Below, in pieces: positions 47,364 through 59,163 of a stretch of 64,000 nt of DNA (positions are counted from its first letter, which is position 1; every line of letters starts with the position of its first letter). The DNA is from Rhizophagus irregularis. Lineage: Eukaryota; Glomeromycota; Glomeromycetes; Glomerales; Glomeraceae. The DNA is taken from the NCBI RefSeq assembly GCF_026210795.1, contig NC_089443.1, positions 4,712,001 to 4,776,000 of the forward strand, given 5' to 3'. The notes below the pieces were generated by a model, which made no database searches, was not told where the DNA came from, and was given only the letters and a program-made list of their open reading frames with translations. A program made the translations under genes and the position numbers.

Positions 47364-50300
47364 TTATAATTGGTATTTTCTACTAATTGGATTTACGGCT
47401 AAATACTCTCTTGCATTTTGCCGGTTTGAGATTTGGTAACTTACTGGTACAAATCTACCTAAAATATGATGCACAGGTATTATACAATCACGACTTATTG
47501 GATAAAATTCGGTATTCCACAACTCAACATTACAAATTTCATCACTGCTGAAATAGTATCGAATATTGGTTGAATTTGCGTGTTTATACCAACGAACGTA
47601 TGCTAGAAAATGTTCGACGGGACCATCCGGAAAGTCTACTACGTGAGTAAAATAATACTGAATTTGACCTGGATAGGTGTCGACATCTTCATCATCCATA
47701 ATAAATTTCGCTAAGACGTACGAACTTTTTACATGTCTTAACGATAATGACGATCCAAAGACTTCTGAACCAATCCGACACCTTCCGAATTGGTTAATTT
47801 TGACCCTAATTATTATATCGTTATCTAAACCTTCTACAAGAGGCCTCCAAAATCCAAATGATTCGTAAGTCGCATTGTAATATTCGACCATTAAATTTAA
47901 CATTTCACTTGAAAGTAGTATATTATGAGATACCGGCTTAAGAAATTCACCTGGGAAACCTTCTTTGCCAGAAATCTGTGAATCTTTAATATTTTGTGAA
48001 TTCAGCCAAAATCGATGCATCTCATCTGACGAAAATTCATCAGTAACTGAAAGGGACCCGATAGTACGCTGACTGTTTAGCAATTCAAGACCTTTTACTT
48101 CGATACCTGAACTTATGATATTTTCGATTTGTTTATCAAACATTAATCGACGCATAAGTTCAGACTCAATTTTCCTGTTGCTATTTGGTAACGAACCTAA
48201 AAGTGCGAAATCAATAAATTATAAGCTAATATTGAAATCGTTAAAATCGTTAAAAAATCGTTAACAGATATTTACCTAAAATACCGTTCATACGTTCGAA
48301 AGAGAAACACCAGAACGCATATAATGGTCCATAATCAGATGAGCAATCACGCAAATGCAGAGAAAGATGAAGATTCGGTGTGATCTTATCTCTGCCGTGG
48401 TGATTCTCAATGAGCTTGACTATTTCGATAAGACTTCTATGGGCTTCATCCACCAAATTAGATTCTAGAATCCGATTTACCAAAATCGAACAAACCCTGA
48501 CAAAATGATTCAGGATTCTTCTATCTACGTCTGAAAGGTGTTCCCAAAGTGATACAGTTGAATAAATTGTAAAGAATATTCACCACTGATCGGCCGTAAA
48601 ATTGGTGAATCCCTCTCCACTATGAATTTTTCCTGGAATTCGACCTAAATCGGATGGTATCTGAAACTCGTCCATCTTTTTCTGAATTTTGTTCAAAGAA
48701 TTTGGTATCAAAATACCCCCATCGATCCAAATTCGTTTTACTATCCACTTCGCAATGCCCAGAAATAAGCAATGCATTGGATCGACTGTAATAAATCTAA
48801 TAGGGTCAAAATATAATAGACGCAACAATTTGGACCATCTAACGCCAGTTTCTTTGACGAAGCGCTTTCTAGCAGCGTCTGAGTTGCATCTTCGCCAACC
48901 TAATGCGTTTTGCCGGTGCTCATTCGAATCTCGAGCAGAATACCCTACATCATCCATTCCAGCAAAATTATGCTGCCCATTTTCATAATTTGCTTTTTTC
49001 TCACACCTGTGACATGAAACTAAGGCAGAAACATGACCGCAAATTTTTCTTGTGGCGGGAATGTCACATGATACTAAGATTAAAGCGCCACGAACTCTCT
49101 TTCCATTTTCGCATTCATAAGTACGATTTAGTGTTAACCCAGCCCAGAGTGTTTCCAATTCGTTAACTATTGGTGCTAAATAGTGGTTCACTTTATGTAG
49201 GCTGACCTCCTTTGGCCCAGGTAAAATGCCGAGAGTCAATAAATTTTCACGTCTAAATCGGATATCGCGTGGCAAATTGCATATAGCGGCGTATACGACA
49301 CCGATACTATAAATGGTACTATCATATGGCTGAAACCAATCAAGATTCAGCATCAAGCCAAGATGAGAATCGGCCACTTCGCTTCTGAAAAAATTTGGCG
49401 AATCTTCATTGTCCGATTCTTTAAAATTCTTCCACACTTGCCCATCATATATATCGGTCAAAATATTATCAAAATTTGACCGATTAGTTTAATGTCGGAG
49501 AGAATTTTCAAACCCAGGCCGACAAAACATAGTGGCAAGTTGTTGATTGATTCCAGCAAACGGATACATTAAATTAGGTCGTATTATTGTTCGATTTGTC
49601 GATGCGCTAATTTTTTCAGATAATGCCGTATTGCAAAGACGTGATCTGCGAACTGAAGAATTGGGAAATTCTATGTGTTGACATTTCATTATAGCAGGAT
49701 TGTCCTCTTGTTTGAAATCTACCACTTCCTCTTTTTTATACAATTTGTGACATTTCGGACAAGGTACAAAACTATGAAATTGGTCATTTAATCCAAGCTT
49801 CTTTCTTGTTAAGTAAAGCGAATCTGGGAAATCATTAAAATCGTCACTACTGAACTCGCACAGGGCCAATTTCATAAATTTTATTAGAGTCTCAGTAGCT
49901 GTCTCTGCGATATTGAATCTTGTTCGAAAGTTCATTATCCAAAGTAAAATCCATAAAAATCGATCATAATTCGATTCTAAATATGGTGGGTTTTGAAATG
50001 GTTCATAACTAGGTGGTGAATAGTCTTCAAAAATTTCAGAAATTCCAGAAATTGGATCATTATCTGATTCACTGCCTATAGACAATGTATCACTGTAGAT
50101 ATCTTCCTCTGTAGTATATTCGGATGATGATGAATCTTCTGGATCTTCTGAAATTTCCAGATGATTTGTATACTTTCTTGCACGTTGTCGAGGTAAGAAG
50201 TTAAATTCGACATCTTGATGTTCATCATCAACATCATCTTGATTACTGTTATCTGATTTTTCCGATTCTTGTCTAATAGATTCATCAATCATTCGTCCAG

Positions 50301-51564
50301 CTGAAGCGGATATTGATGTTTCACCTATTTCAAGTTGACGAACTTGAGACGAAATTGTACCTTGCGAATCTTGGTATTCTTGATGTCTAGAATCGTGAAT
50401 TTCTTTTGTGCGAGAATCCACCAAGTTGCCATCACAATCAGGACAATTACAAACTACTAGTTTTTTTTTATTACTTGTTGGTAAGGATGGTCATCGGTCC
50501 TACCGGTCCTACTCGGTCCTGGACCGGTCGGTCCCAGGACTTGTAGGACCGGACCGCGGTCTTGCATTTTTTTGTGGCGCAGTAGGACCGGTCCTGAGGA
50601 CCGACCAGTCCTCATACCGGTCTTCATATAATAAATGATTTTTATATTGAATAAACCTATTAATCTGACAAAGGTCTTCATAAAATAATATAAAGACCGG
50701 CCATTTCCAAACCAATAAATAATAACAATCACTCTTCCCACTTGTAGAGTTGCTTGTCAAAACGCTGAAACTCCGAAAGCTCCAAAAAAGCGTTTAAGCG
50801 GAATATCTCGTCATCCAGTGATCGATAAAAGGATGAAACCACCGCCATTCGAATCGTCTCGGCGAGACGCGTCGAATGGTGACTAAATCATGTTTCTAGG
50901 ATCGATAGATAGTCGGTAATTATTGAATTTATTATCAAATAGTTTTGCCGACGTAATTTTTTTTTTATCGATTCTAAAATCATGATTTTGATACCATTCG
51001 ACGCGCCGCAGCGAGACGATTCGAATGGTGGTAAAATCATCCTTTTATAATCACTGGATAGCGAGATATTGCGTTTTGAAGTATTTTTTCTCAAAGCTTT
51101 AAATTTTGCATGACGTTGTGATGATATCCAGGTGATTTGTAAAAAAAAAATTTATATTAAAAACCATCCCAATTAGTGTTCATTTATAAAACAAGGCTAT
51201 TCCTAATAAAGTTAGGGAAGAAAATCTTTTTTTATTTGCAAAAAAAGAAAAAAGACCGATCGGTCTTAAAAAGACTGCGGTCCTTAAAAAGACCGACGGT
51301 CTTATTATATGTGATACAGGACCGAAAGACCGCGGTCCTACACTAAGACGGACCGGTCCGTCTTTTTATGGTGTAGGACCGTAGGACCGCGGTCTTCTAG
51401 GACCGATGACCATCTTTACTTGTTGGTCTAGCAGAAGATACTATTTCTTCGTTTATTATACCAGAAATTGATCTATTTCTACGAGTAGAAGATGGCTGAT
51501 TTGAAGGTGATTCTTCATCATCAAGATCGTCAAGTATACTAGAGACTGACCTTTTTCTGCTCAT
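47364..51564 (-). pseudogene. Tnp2 (Plavaka/CACTA-type) transposase, best-preserved copy, split by a MITE
   Basis: ATG 51564 opens MSRKRSVSSILDDLDDEES and runs to 51427. A 937-bp MITE then intervenes, and the frame resumes at 50481 with CNCPDCDGNLVDSRTKEIH (Cys-rich N-terminus). Next come acidic linker, NFRTRFNIAETATETLIKFM, CPKCHKLYKK, TDIYDGQVWKNF, LMLNLDWFQPY, VVYAAICNLPRDIRFRRENL, GILPGPKEVSLHKVNHYL, SCDIPATRKICGHVSAL..CHRCEKK, DPMHCLFLGIAKWIVK and FSFERMNGILG. An intron 48197-48275 follows, then SLPNSNRKIESELMRRL to VHHILGRFVPVSYQI and the stop at 47364. Besides the MITE there are in-frame TAA (49489-49491) and TGA (about 48586). The TAA also occurs in the fragment at 56060-56675. Confidence 0.85.
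50482..51418. mobile_element. hAT-like MITE, 937 bp, TSD CTTGTTGG
   Basis: Exact 8-bp duplications CTTGTTGG at 50474-50481 and 51419-51426. Ends TAAGGATGGTCATCGGTCC and TAAAGATGGTCATCGGTCC. Subterminal zones are GGTCC/GGACC/GACCG words. The centre (50770-51075) is a long imperfect inverted repeat built from CCATTCGAATCGTCTCG words like those in the Tigger-like element. Removing it together with one target copy restores the Tnp2 reading frame across the site. Confidence 0.92.
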
Positions 51565-51814
51565 TTGTTTAGTATTTGAATAAGTTTAATAAGTTTGGCA
51601 AAATCCAAATTTGTAAAAAGGCCGATTTTTATAAAATTTGGAATAACACAAAATTTGTATAATTTGTATGTATAATTAATGTAATCCTGGCTTCTATGAT
51701 TATTTCAATAATTTTTTAGGATTTAATATTTTTTTTTCGCAAATTTGGCAATTTTATATAATAAATTTGCGAATTTTCTAATTAATATACTTTTAAAAAT
51801 TGCAATATGATTTT

Positions 51815-51915
51815 ATTTTACAATAAAAAGCTTATTTTTAATAAAAAGCTTATTTTTAAAATAAAAAGCTTATTTTATTTTAAAATAAAAAGCTTATTTT
51901 ATTTTAAAATAACTT
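51815..51915. repeat. Tandem AAAAAGCTTATTTTA repeat
   Basis: Five or so copies of ATAAAAAGCTTATTTT between the divergent Tnp2 and accessory genes. The open frame over it (51807-51992) is repeat-derived. Confidence 0.7.
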
Positions 51916-52079
51916 TTATTTACAAGATAATCACTTTATCATCCCTTTATCATTTTCGGATGCCAAACAAACCTTATCAAAAGAAACTGTAAATTTTAGC
52001 GAAAGTTGAAAAGTAACAATTTTGTATTAATCGAAGTGGTATTGCTATAATAACAATATATTTTCGATTTTACTGCAAA

Positions 52080-52715
52080 TTTCGATAAAGTATAACTTGC
52101 CGCATTAAAGTATATCAAATTTTAACGCAGTAGAACGCTAACAATTTTCGTAATTTTAATTTATTTGTCTTTTTTAATTATGATTTATAGTTGATTTTCC
52201 TCGAGAAATCAACGCAGTAGAACGCTAACGATTTTCTTATTAATTAATTTATTTGTCTTTTTTAATTATGATTTATAGTTGATTTTTCAATCGAGAAATC
52301 AACGCAGTAGAACGCTAACGATTTTCGTAATTTTAATTTATTTGTCTTTTTTAATTATGATTTATAGTTGATTTGTCAATTAAGAAATCAACGCAGTAGG
52401 ACGCTAACGATTTTCTTAATTTTAATTAATTGATTTGTTTTTTTTAATTATGATTTATAGTTGATTTTCCAATCAAGAATTCAACGCAGTAGGACGCTAA
52501 CGATTTTCTTAATTTTAATTAATTTATTTGTCTTTTTTAATTATGATTTATAATTGATTTTTCAATCGAGAAATCAACGCAGGACGCTAACAATTTTCTT
52601 ATTAATTAATTGATTTGTCTTTTTTAATTATGATTTATAGTTGATTTTTCAATCGAGAAATCAACGCAGTAGAAACGCTAACGATTTTCTTATTAATTAA
52701 TTGATGATTTTTAAA
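52080..52715 (+). repeat. About 90-bp tandem repeat x7 upstream of accessory gene 3
   Basis: Units share AACGCAGTAGAACGCTAACG, TTTGTCTTTTTTAATTATGA and TTTATAGTTGATTTTTCAAT. The array ends just before ATG 52733 and lies between divergent genes, so it may be the promoter or transposase-binding zone of this element. Confidence 0.8.
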
Positions 52716-52732
52716 TTTATAAATAGGACGAT

Positions 52733-55186
52733 ATGACGATATTGAACCCGCTTCAATTTTTTAAACGAATATTGAGTGAATATAAAATGTCAAATAATAG
52801 CAATAATAAAAAAAACAATAAAAAAAATAACAAACAAAAGCAACAGAGGTTTCAAGAAGAAACACCTGACGAAGGATCTAATCGTCAACGGGGAAGAACG
52901 GAAGAAGAAAGTAATCTGAATGAGACGAGTGACAAGACCAATAAGTCGACTAGCAAATCGTCACCCACCAAGTCAAACAAACAAAAGCAGCAAAGGTTTC
53001 AAGAAGAAATACCTGACGAAGGATCTAATCGTCAACGGGGAAGAACGGAAGAAGAAAGAAATAATCCGAATGAGACGAGTGACAAAACCAATAAGTCGAC
53101 TAGCAAATCGTCACCCACCAAGTCAAACAAACAAAAGCAGCAAAGGTTTCAAGAAGAAACACCGAGCGAAGGATCTAATCGTCAACGGGGAAGAGCGGAA
53201 GAAGAAAGTGATCCGAATGAGACGAGTGACAAAACCAATAAGTCGACTAGCAAATCGTCACTCACCAAGTCAAACAAACAAAAGCAGCAAAGGTTTCAAG
53301 AAGAAACACCTGACGAAGGATCTAATCGTCAATGGGGAAGAACAGAAGAAGAAAGTAATCCGAATAAGACGATTGACAAAACCAATAAGTCGACTAGCAA
53401 ATCGTCACCCATCAAGTCGATCCTCAAATCTGCAAAGTCGACTAAGCCGACTCAAGAAGAGTCTGACGATGAGGTTATAGAAATTGAACCGCCAAATATT
53501 CCTAAAGGTAATTGAATTTTGGAAAATTGCTGATTGACATGTACGATAATTAATAATTTTTATAGATCAACAAGAGATGTTATCGGAAATGAAAAAACGA
53601 TATGGGAATATTCGAATTCCATAAAAATTCGTATTAGTGGTTAAAGACGATCAAGGTAATAAGAGGATGATCGATGACGACGATACTGATTTAGAAGCAG
53701 GTACGATTTTGACTTCATTCGTATAAATTCAGAATTATTCGTAAAAAAATATTACTATTAATAAAATTCTTTATTTAGAAAATCTAAAATTAAAGAAACA
53801 AATTGAAGAAGTACAAGTAGAGAATGCAAAGCTTCAACGCGAAAATAACCGATTATTCGACGAAAATCGTTTTTTGACTTGAATAAACGAGGCCTTTGCA
53901 GACGAGAATGACGATCTATGTGAAAGCTTAAACAGGTATTCGAGAATCCGTCTGCCTAAAGCCATTCATAGGCAGACGGATCTCGAACAGCCGGCAAAAT
54001 GTCAAAAAAGAATTAAGACAAAAAAGTCCGAGCGATACGAGGAAGAATCGGAGGAAAAACGGTCTGGTTCTAACAATAATGATGAGTACGACGAAAAAGA
54101 AGCTAGGGTATATTAATTTTATTTGTCTGATTCAGTTATTTAAAATTGCAGTATTGAGTAATTAAGTACCGGTTATCATTATTTGATTGTTATATTTAGG
54201 CTGAAATGAAGTCTATTTTGAAAACCTTCGATGAAACTCGAGGACTATATTACAATGAAACGTTCAATAGCGTGAAAAATCTCAAGATTCGTCGTAAGCT
54301 AGTCCCTGAATTGCGTTCAGCCCTTGCTCCGTGTTTTCCCGCTTCGAATAAGCAACTTACAAAATGGTTGGGTTGTCTCCACAAGTCTCGTCGTTCTCAT
54401 CAAAGATTAATGGATAGGGGAAAAGCCGATGAAAATAAACACCGGGTGCACTCAAACAATTGAGTACACGACGTTAGTAATGATTTATAATTATTATGCT
54501 GAATTTTATTCCGATTATGTATTGAATTTTATTCAAATTATAACGTATTTTAGAAGAAAATCCGCCGAATTAAGGCGGCAAAGAGATTATATAGTTTTGA
54601 CGATGAACGGATAACAAAATATGATAAGCGTAGATTACTAAAGATGTTATCCAATCGCTTATTTCATTCTCCAGAAATAAGCGAGACAGACGAAGAAGAC
54701 CCAACAAAGTCCATAATCGCTATTTACGACTATTCGTGGAGATCTGATGAGGTTAGAACTTCTGAATCTTGATTTTTCAGACGAATCGCTGGATTTAATT
54801 TTTATATTTTATTGTTTCTTCAGCTTAAAAATTTGCTACAAAATGTACTCGATGTACACTCGTCAAATAAGTCGAAATTAATATGCGAACGTAGATACGA
54901 TGACGAGGTACAAAAATATGACCGACCACATCCGTCGAATGCTCCCGAATGGTCTTATATCGTACAACAACAAGATTTAATATTCGATACTGATATCGAT
55001 CAGGGTTTAATCACTGAATATGATGAAGAAGAAGAAGAAGTTAGTAGAGGGACAACACCAGCAACTGGCAACACCACCGAAAATGATGAAGACCATAACA
55101 AGGAAGGAGAAGAAAAACCATCAAAATCAACGGTCGGCGACAATCATAATAATTCAGATTCTGATTTACATATGGACGACGCGTAA
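52733..55186 (+). pseudogene. Transposon accessory gene, copy 3 (divergent; charged repeats / coiled coil / acidic tail)
   Basis: Six exons by splice sites: 52733-53507, 53566-53700, 53779-54107, 54200-about 54476, 54554-54751, 54824-55186. A second start, ATG 52787 (MSNNSNNKK), is plausible. Exon 1 has four near-identical repeats of about 50 residues (KQKQQRFQEETPDEGSNRQR, ETSDKTNKSTSKSSPTKSN). Exon 3 is a coiled coil (NLKLKKQIEEVQVENAKLQR). Exon 4 has GCLHKSRRSHQRL, matching QLHKSRREIW in the other copies, and exon 5 has IIAIYDYSWRSDE, matching IKIYDKKWRSSG. The last exon is acidic (EEEEEVSRG..). In-frame stops: TAA near 53623, TGA near 53880 and TGA near 54461. Same divergent position beside a Tnp2 gene as copy 2. 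Function unknown; a second transposition protein is an inference. Confidence 0.65.
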
Positions 55187-55299
55187 TGAACGAATCTGAA
55201 TTAATTTGGTAGAAAACTTTCTTTTTTTCGTCAAAAATCTATATATATATGTAATTAATATTCCAAATTATTAGTATTAGAATTTTCCATAATTCAAAA

Positions 55300-55876
55300 T
55301 AAATTTGTCTTAATTCAGAAAAAAATTAATTACAATTCGAAATAAATTTACTGCAAATTTACCGCAATTCAGAATAAAATTTACTGCAAATATACCATAA
55401 TTCAGAATAAAATTTACTGCAATTCAGACGCAATTCAGAATAAAATTAACCGCAATTCATTAAATTTTTACCGCAATTCAGAATAAATTAACCGCAATTC
55501 ATTAAATTTTTACCGCAATTCAGAATAAATTTACCGCAATTCAGAATAAAATTTACCGCAATTCAGAATAGAAAATTTACTGCAATTCAGATTAAAATTT
55601 ACTGCAATTCAGATTAAAATTTATCGCAATTTATCAAAATTTATCATAATTCAGAATAAATTCACTGCAATTCGGTAAATTTATGAATATATTTTTTTAA
55701 ACAATTCGGATCAAAAATACTAAGCAATTCAGATACAATTTGGATATTCTGATCGGCGTCGATCGGCCTGCCAATCGGAACTTTGCCTAAATTAATAAAT
55801 CGGCCATCTTTATCACCAAATTCGGCCTAAAATCGGACATCCGATTTCTAGCCGATTTGGACTATTTCGACCAGTG
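55300..55876. mobile_element. Right terminus of the 47-56 kb Tnp2 element (TIR CACTGGTCGAAATAG)
   Basis: Subterminal array of TTTACCGCAATTCAGAATAA (about 15 imperfect copies, 55300-55690), then CCGATTT/AATCGGAC words, ending GGACTATTTCGACCAGTG at 55876. Read inward this is CACTGGTCGAAATAGTCC, a CACTA-type start. The opposite end was not found. Confidence 0.7.
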
Positions 55877-56059
55877 TATAATGAGCTTTTAAACAAGATT
55901 CAATATTGCAGAGACTATACTTCTCAGTAGAATTAAAAAGTCAATGTCAAAATATTACGGCATAGCCAAAAACAATTACGTCAGTACAAATGTTTACTAA
56001 TAAAACATATAATTACGGCGAATTACGGCATTTTAATTACGTCTGTCATAATTCAAAAA

Positions 56060-56675
56060 TTCAATTCCGCTGATAAGTATAGCAGAGACAGCTACTGAGA
56101 TTCTAATAAAATTTATGAAATTAGTCCTATGCAACGATTTTAATGATTTTTCAGATTCGCTTTACTTAACAAAAAAGAAGCTTAGATTAAACAACCAATT
56201 TCATAGTTTTGTATCTTGTCCGAAATGTCACAAATTATATAAAAAACAGGAAGTAGTAGATTTCAAATAAGAGAACAATTCTGCTATAATGAAATGTCAA
56301 CATATAGAATTTTTCAATTCTTCAGTTCACAGATCATGTCTTTGCAATATTGTCTAAAAAAATTAGCGTATTGACAAATCGAATAATAATGTGACCTAAT
56401 TTAATGTATTTATTTGCTAGAATCAATCAACAACTTGCCACTATGTTTTGTCAGTCCAGATTTGAAAATTCTCTTTGACATTAAACTAATCGGTCAAATT
56501 TTGATAATATTTTGACTGATATATATGATGGGCAAGTTTGGAAGAATTTTAAAGAATTGGACAATAAAGATTCACCAAATTTTTTCAGAAACGAAGTAGC
56601 CGATTCTAATCTTAGCTTAATGCTGAATCTTGATTGGGTTTAGCTATATAATAGTATCATTTATAGTATCAGTAT
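56060..56675 (+). pseudogene. Tnp2 transposase fragment
   Basis: Translation matches the middle of the Tnp2 gene at 49900-49300: AETATEILIKFMKLVLC, CPKCHKLYKKQEVVDF, IYDGQVWKNF, LMLNLDW. It has several stops, including the same CAT-TAA-ACT stop (56482-56484) as the copy at 49489. Truncated at 56676 by the next element. Confidence 0.75.
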
Positions 56676-58169
56676 TAGAGCTCTGCAACCTGACTTGACC
56701 GATTGGGTGACCTGACGGGTTGACCTGAAATATTCAGGTCAGGTCATCAAATTCATGACCTGATATGGGTCAGATCAGTACTAATTGGTACCTGACCTAA
56801 CCCGTTGACCTGATATATATATATTTGGGTCAAATAAATTAAAAAGCACTGAAACTAATAGTTTCAGCATTTTTGTATATAAAATTAAAGGAAAAAATGC
56901 TGGAACTAATGATTCTGGCATTTTTACATGTAAAATCGAAAAAAAAAATGCCAAAACTGATAGTTTTAGTGTTTTTTACATGTAAAATCAAAAAGAAAAA
57001 TGCTGGAACTAATAATTCTGGTATTTTTACATGTAAAATCAAAGAAAAATGCTGAAATTATAAGTTTCGGCATTTTTTACTTGTAAAATCAAAATGAAAA
57101 AATGCCAGAACTAATAATTCTGGCATTTTTACATGTAAAATCAAAATGAAAAAATGCCAGAACTAATAATTCTGGCGTTTTTACATGTAAAATCAAAATG
57201 AAAAAATGCCAGAACTAATAATTCTGGCGTTTTTACATGTAAAATTGAAAAAAATACTGAAACCAATAGTTTTGGTATTTTTACATATAAAATCAAAAGG
57301 AAAAATGCCAAAACTAATAATTCTGGCATTTTTACATGTAAAATCGAAAAAAAATGCTGAAACTAATAGTTTCAGTGTTTTTACATGTAAAATCATGAAG
57401 AAAAACGCCAGAATTAATGATTTTAGCATTTTTACATGTAAAATAAAAAAAAAATGCTAAAACTAATAGTTTTAGCGTTTTTACATGTAAAATCAAGAAG
57501 AAAAATGCTGGAACTAATGATTCTGGTATTTTTACATGTAAAATCAAAAAAAAAATGCCGAAACTATTAGTTTTGGCATTTTTTACATGTAAAATCAAAA
57601 AGAAAAATATTAGAACTAATAATTTTGGCATTTTTACATGTAAAATCAAAATGAAAAAATGCCAGAACTAATAATTCTAGCATTTTTACATGTAAAATCG
57701 AAAAAAAAATACTGAAACTAATAGTTTCAGTGTTTTTACATGTAAAATCAAGAAGAAAAATGCCAGAACTAATAATTCTGGTATTTTTACATGTAAAAAC
57801 AAAAAAATGCTAAAACAAATAGTTTTAGCATTTTTATATATAAAAACAAAAAGTAAAACGTTAGGACCTGACGTTTTTTCAATAAAAATTAGAAAAAAAT
57901 CATTTTTTTTTAATTAAAAATGTTAAACCTAACATTTTTTGTATAATTAAAAAAAAAAATGTTACAAACTATTTTTTTACTTGAAATATTTAATAATAAA
58001 ACTTCAGGTAACCCATATTAGAGCTTCGCATGGGTCAGGTCAGGTCAGGTTATCTGATTAACCTGAACTGAAATTTTTTTTCAGGTTAGATAGGTCAGGT
58101 CAGGTAAACCGTTCTGACCTGACTTGACCCATTTGATCTGAAAGTATTCAGGTCACTTCAGGTAACTCA
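56676..58169. mobile_element. hAT-like MITE (left end defined) with palindromic array
   Basis: Left terminus TAGAGCTCTGCAACCTGACT follows the TARNGNTC pattern; subterminal words are GGTCAGGTCA/CCTGACC. No right-hand copy of the expected duplication ATCAGTAT was found. A second, directly oriented start (TAGAGCTTCGCATGGGTCAG) lies at 58019, and everything stops at 58170 where the inverted Tnp2 element begins. So this is probably two related elements, the second truncated. Confidence 0.6.
56830..57860. repeat. About 55-bp palindromic tandem array, about 19 copies
   Basis: Each unit is itself a hairpin: AAAAATGCCAGAACTAATAA opposite TTCTGGCATTTTTACATG, followed by TAAAATCAAAA. Paired substitutions occur in the two stem arms (for example CCAGAAC with TTCTGG, CTGAAAC with TTTCAG), so the stems keep pairing while the sequence changes. 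Long frames on both strands are artefacts of the array. Confidence 0.88.
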
Positions 58170-59163
58170 CACACGTCAAATAAGTAAAAATCAGTCAAAT
58201 ATCGGACTGCCGATTTTTGGCTGTATTTGTCTGATTCGTGGCTTTATTCAGCCGATTTTATGGCGTGAATTGCTAAAAATAGAAATTCCTCTTTTTAATG
58301 ACAAAAAATAGGAATGCCGCATTTTAAACCATCATGCCGATTCAAACAATAATCAGACTGCCGACTTGTAAATAAATTTACAAAATATCATCACAATCAG
58401 ACTGCAGCATGAAAATAAACATGCTGATTCATAACATATAGAAGTGCCGATTTTCAAATCAGAACAACAAACATTTTATATTACCTGCCGATTCTTCAAT
58501 AATCTCCCAAATCGGACTGCCTATTGTACCGATTCATATAATAATTTTTTAAAAAATAAGTGCCGATTTATAAATTGGCACAACAGACTTATACTACCAT
58601 GCAGATTCATGCAGTAATCATCCAAAATCGGACTGCGATAATCATGCCATTCTCACAAATAGAAATGCTGATATATAGATCAGTAAGAACAATACTTAAA
58701 ATAACATATGCCTGTTTTTATTTCGATCACAAATAGTTTTGAAAAGGAATGCCAATTCATAGATCAGTAAGAGCAATACTTAAAATAACATATGCCTGTT
58801 TTTATTTCGATCACAAATAGTTTTGAAAAGGAATGCCGATTCATAGATCGGTAAGAGCAATACTTAAAATAACATATGCCTGTTTTTATTTCGATCACAA
58901 ATAGTTTTGAAAAGGAATGCCGATTCATAGTTCGGTAAGAGCAATACTTAAAATAATCTATGCCTGTTTTTATTTCGAGTAAGCCAGAATCTTTCTATTT
59001 TTGATTTTTTCGTAATTCATCATTACCCGTTTTTTTCTATTATTGACCGATTTTAATTTATATGAACACATTGTAATATACGTTTTTTTATTTTGCAGTT
59101 TATGATATATTTATTATTATATTCTTGCTATATTTATTATTACTATGTGCTATAATCATCTTA

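Noticed and set aside
56839-57649. Several 60-105-codon hydrophobic frames on both strands
   Set aside because: All are readings of the palindromic 55-bp array.
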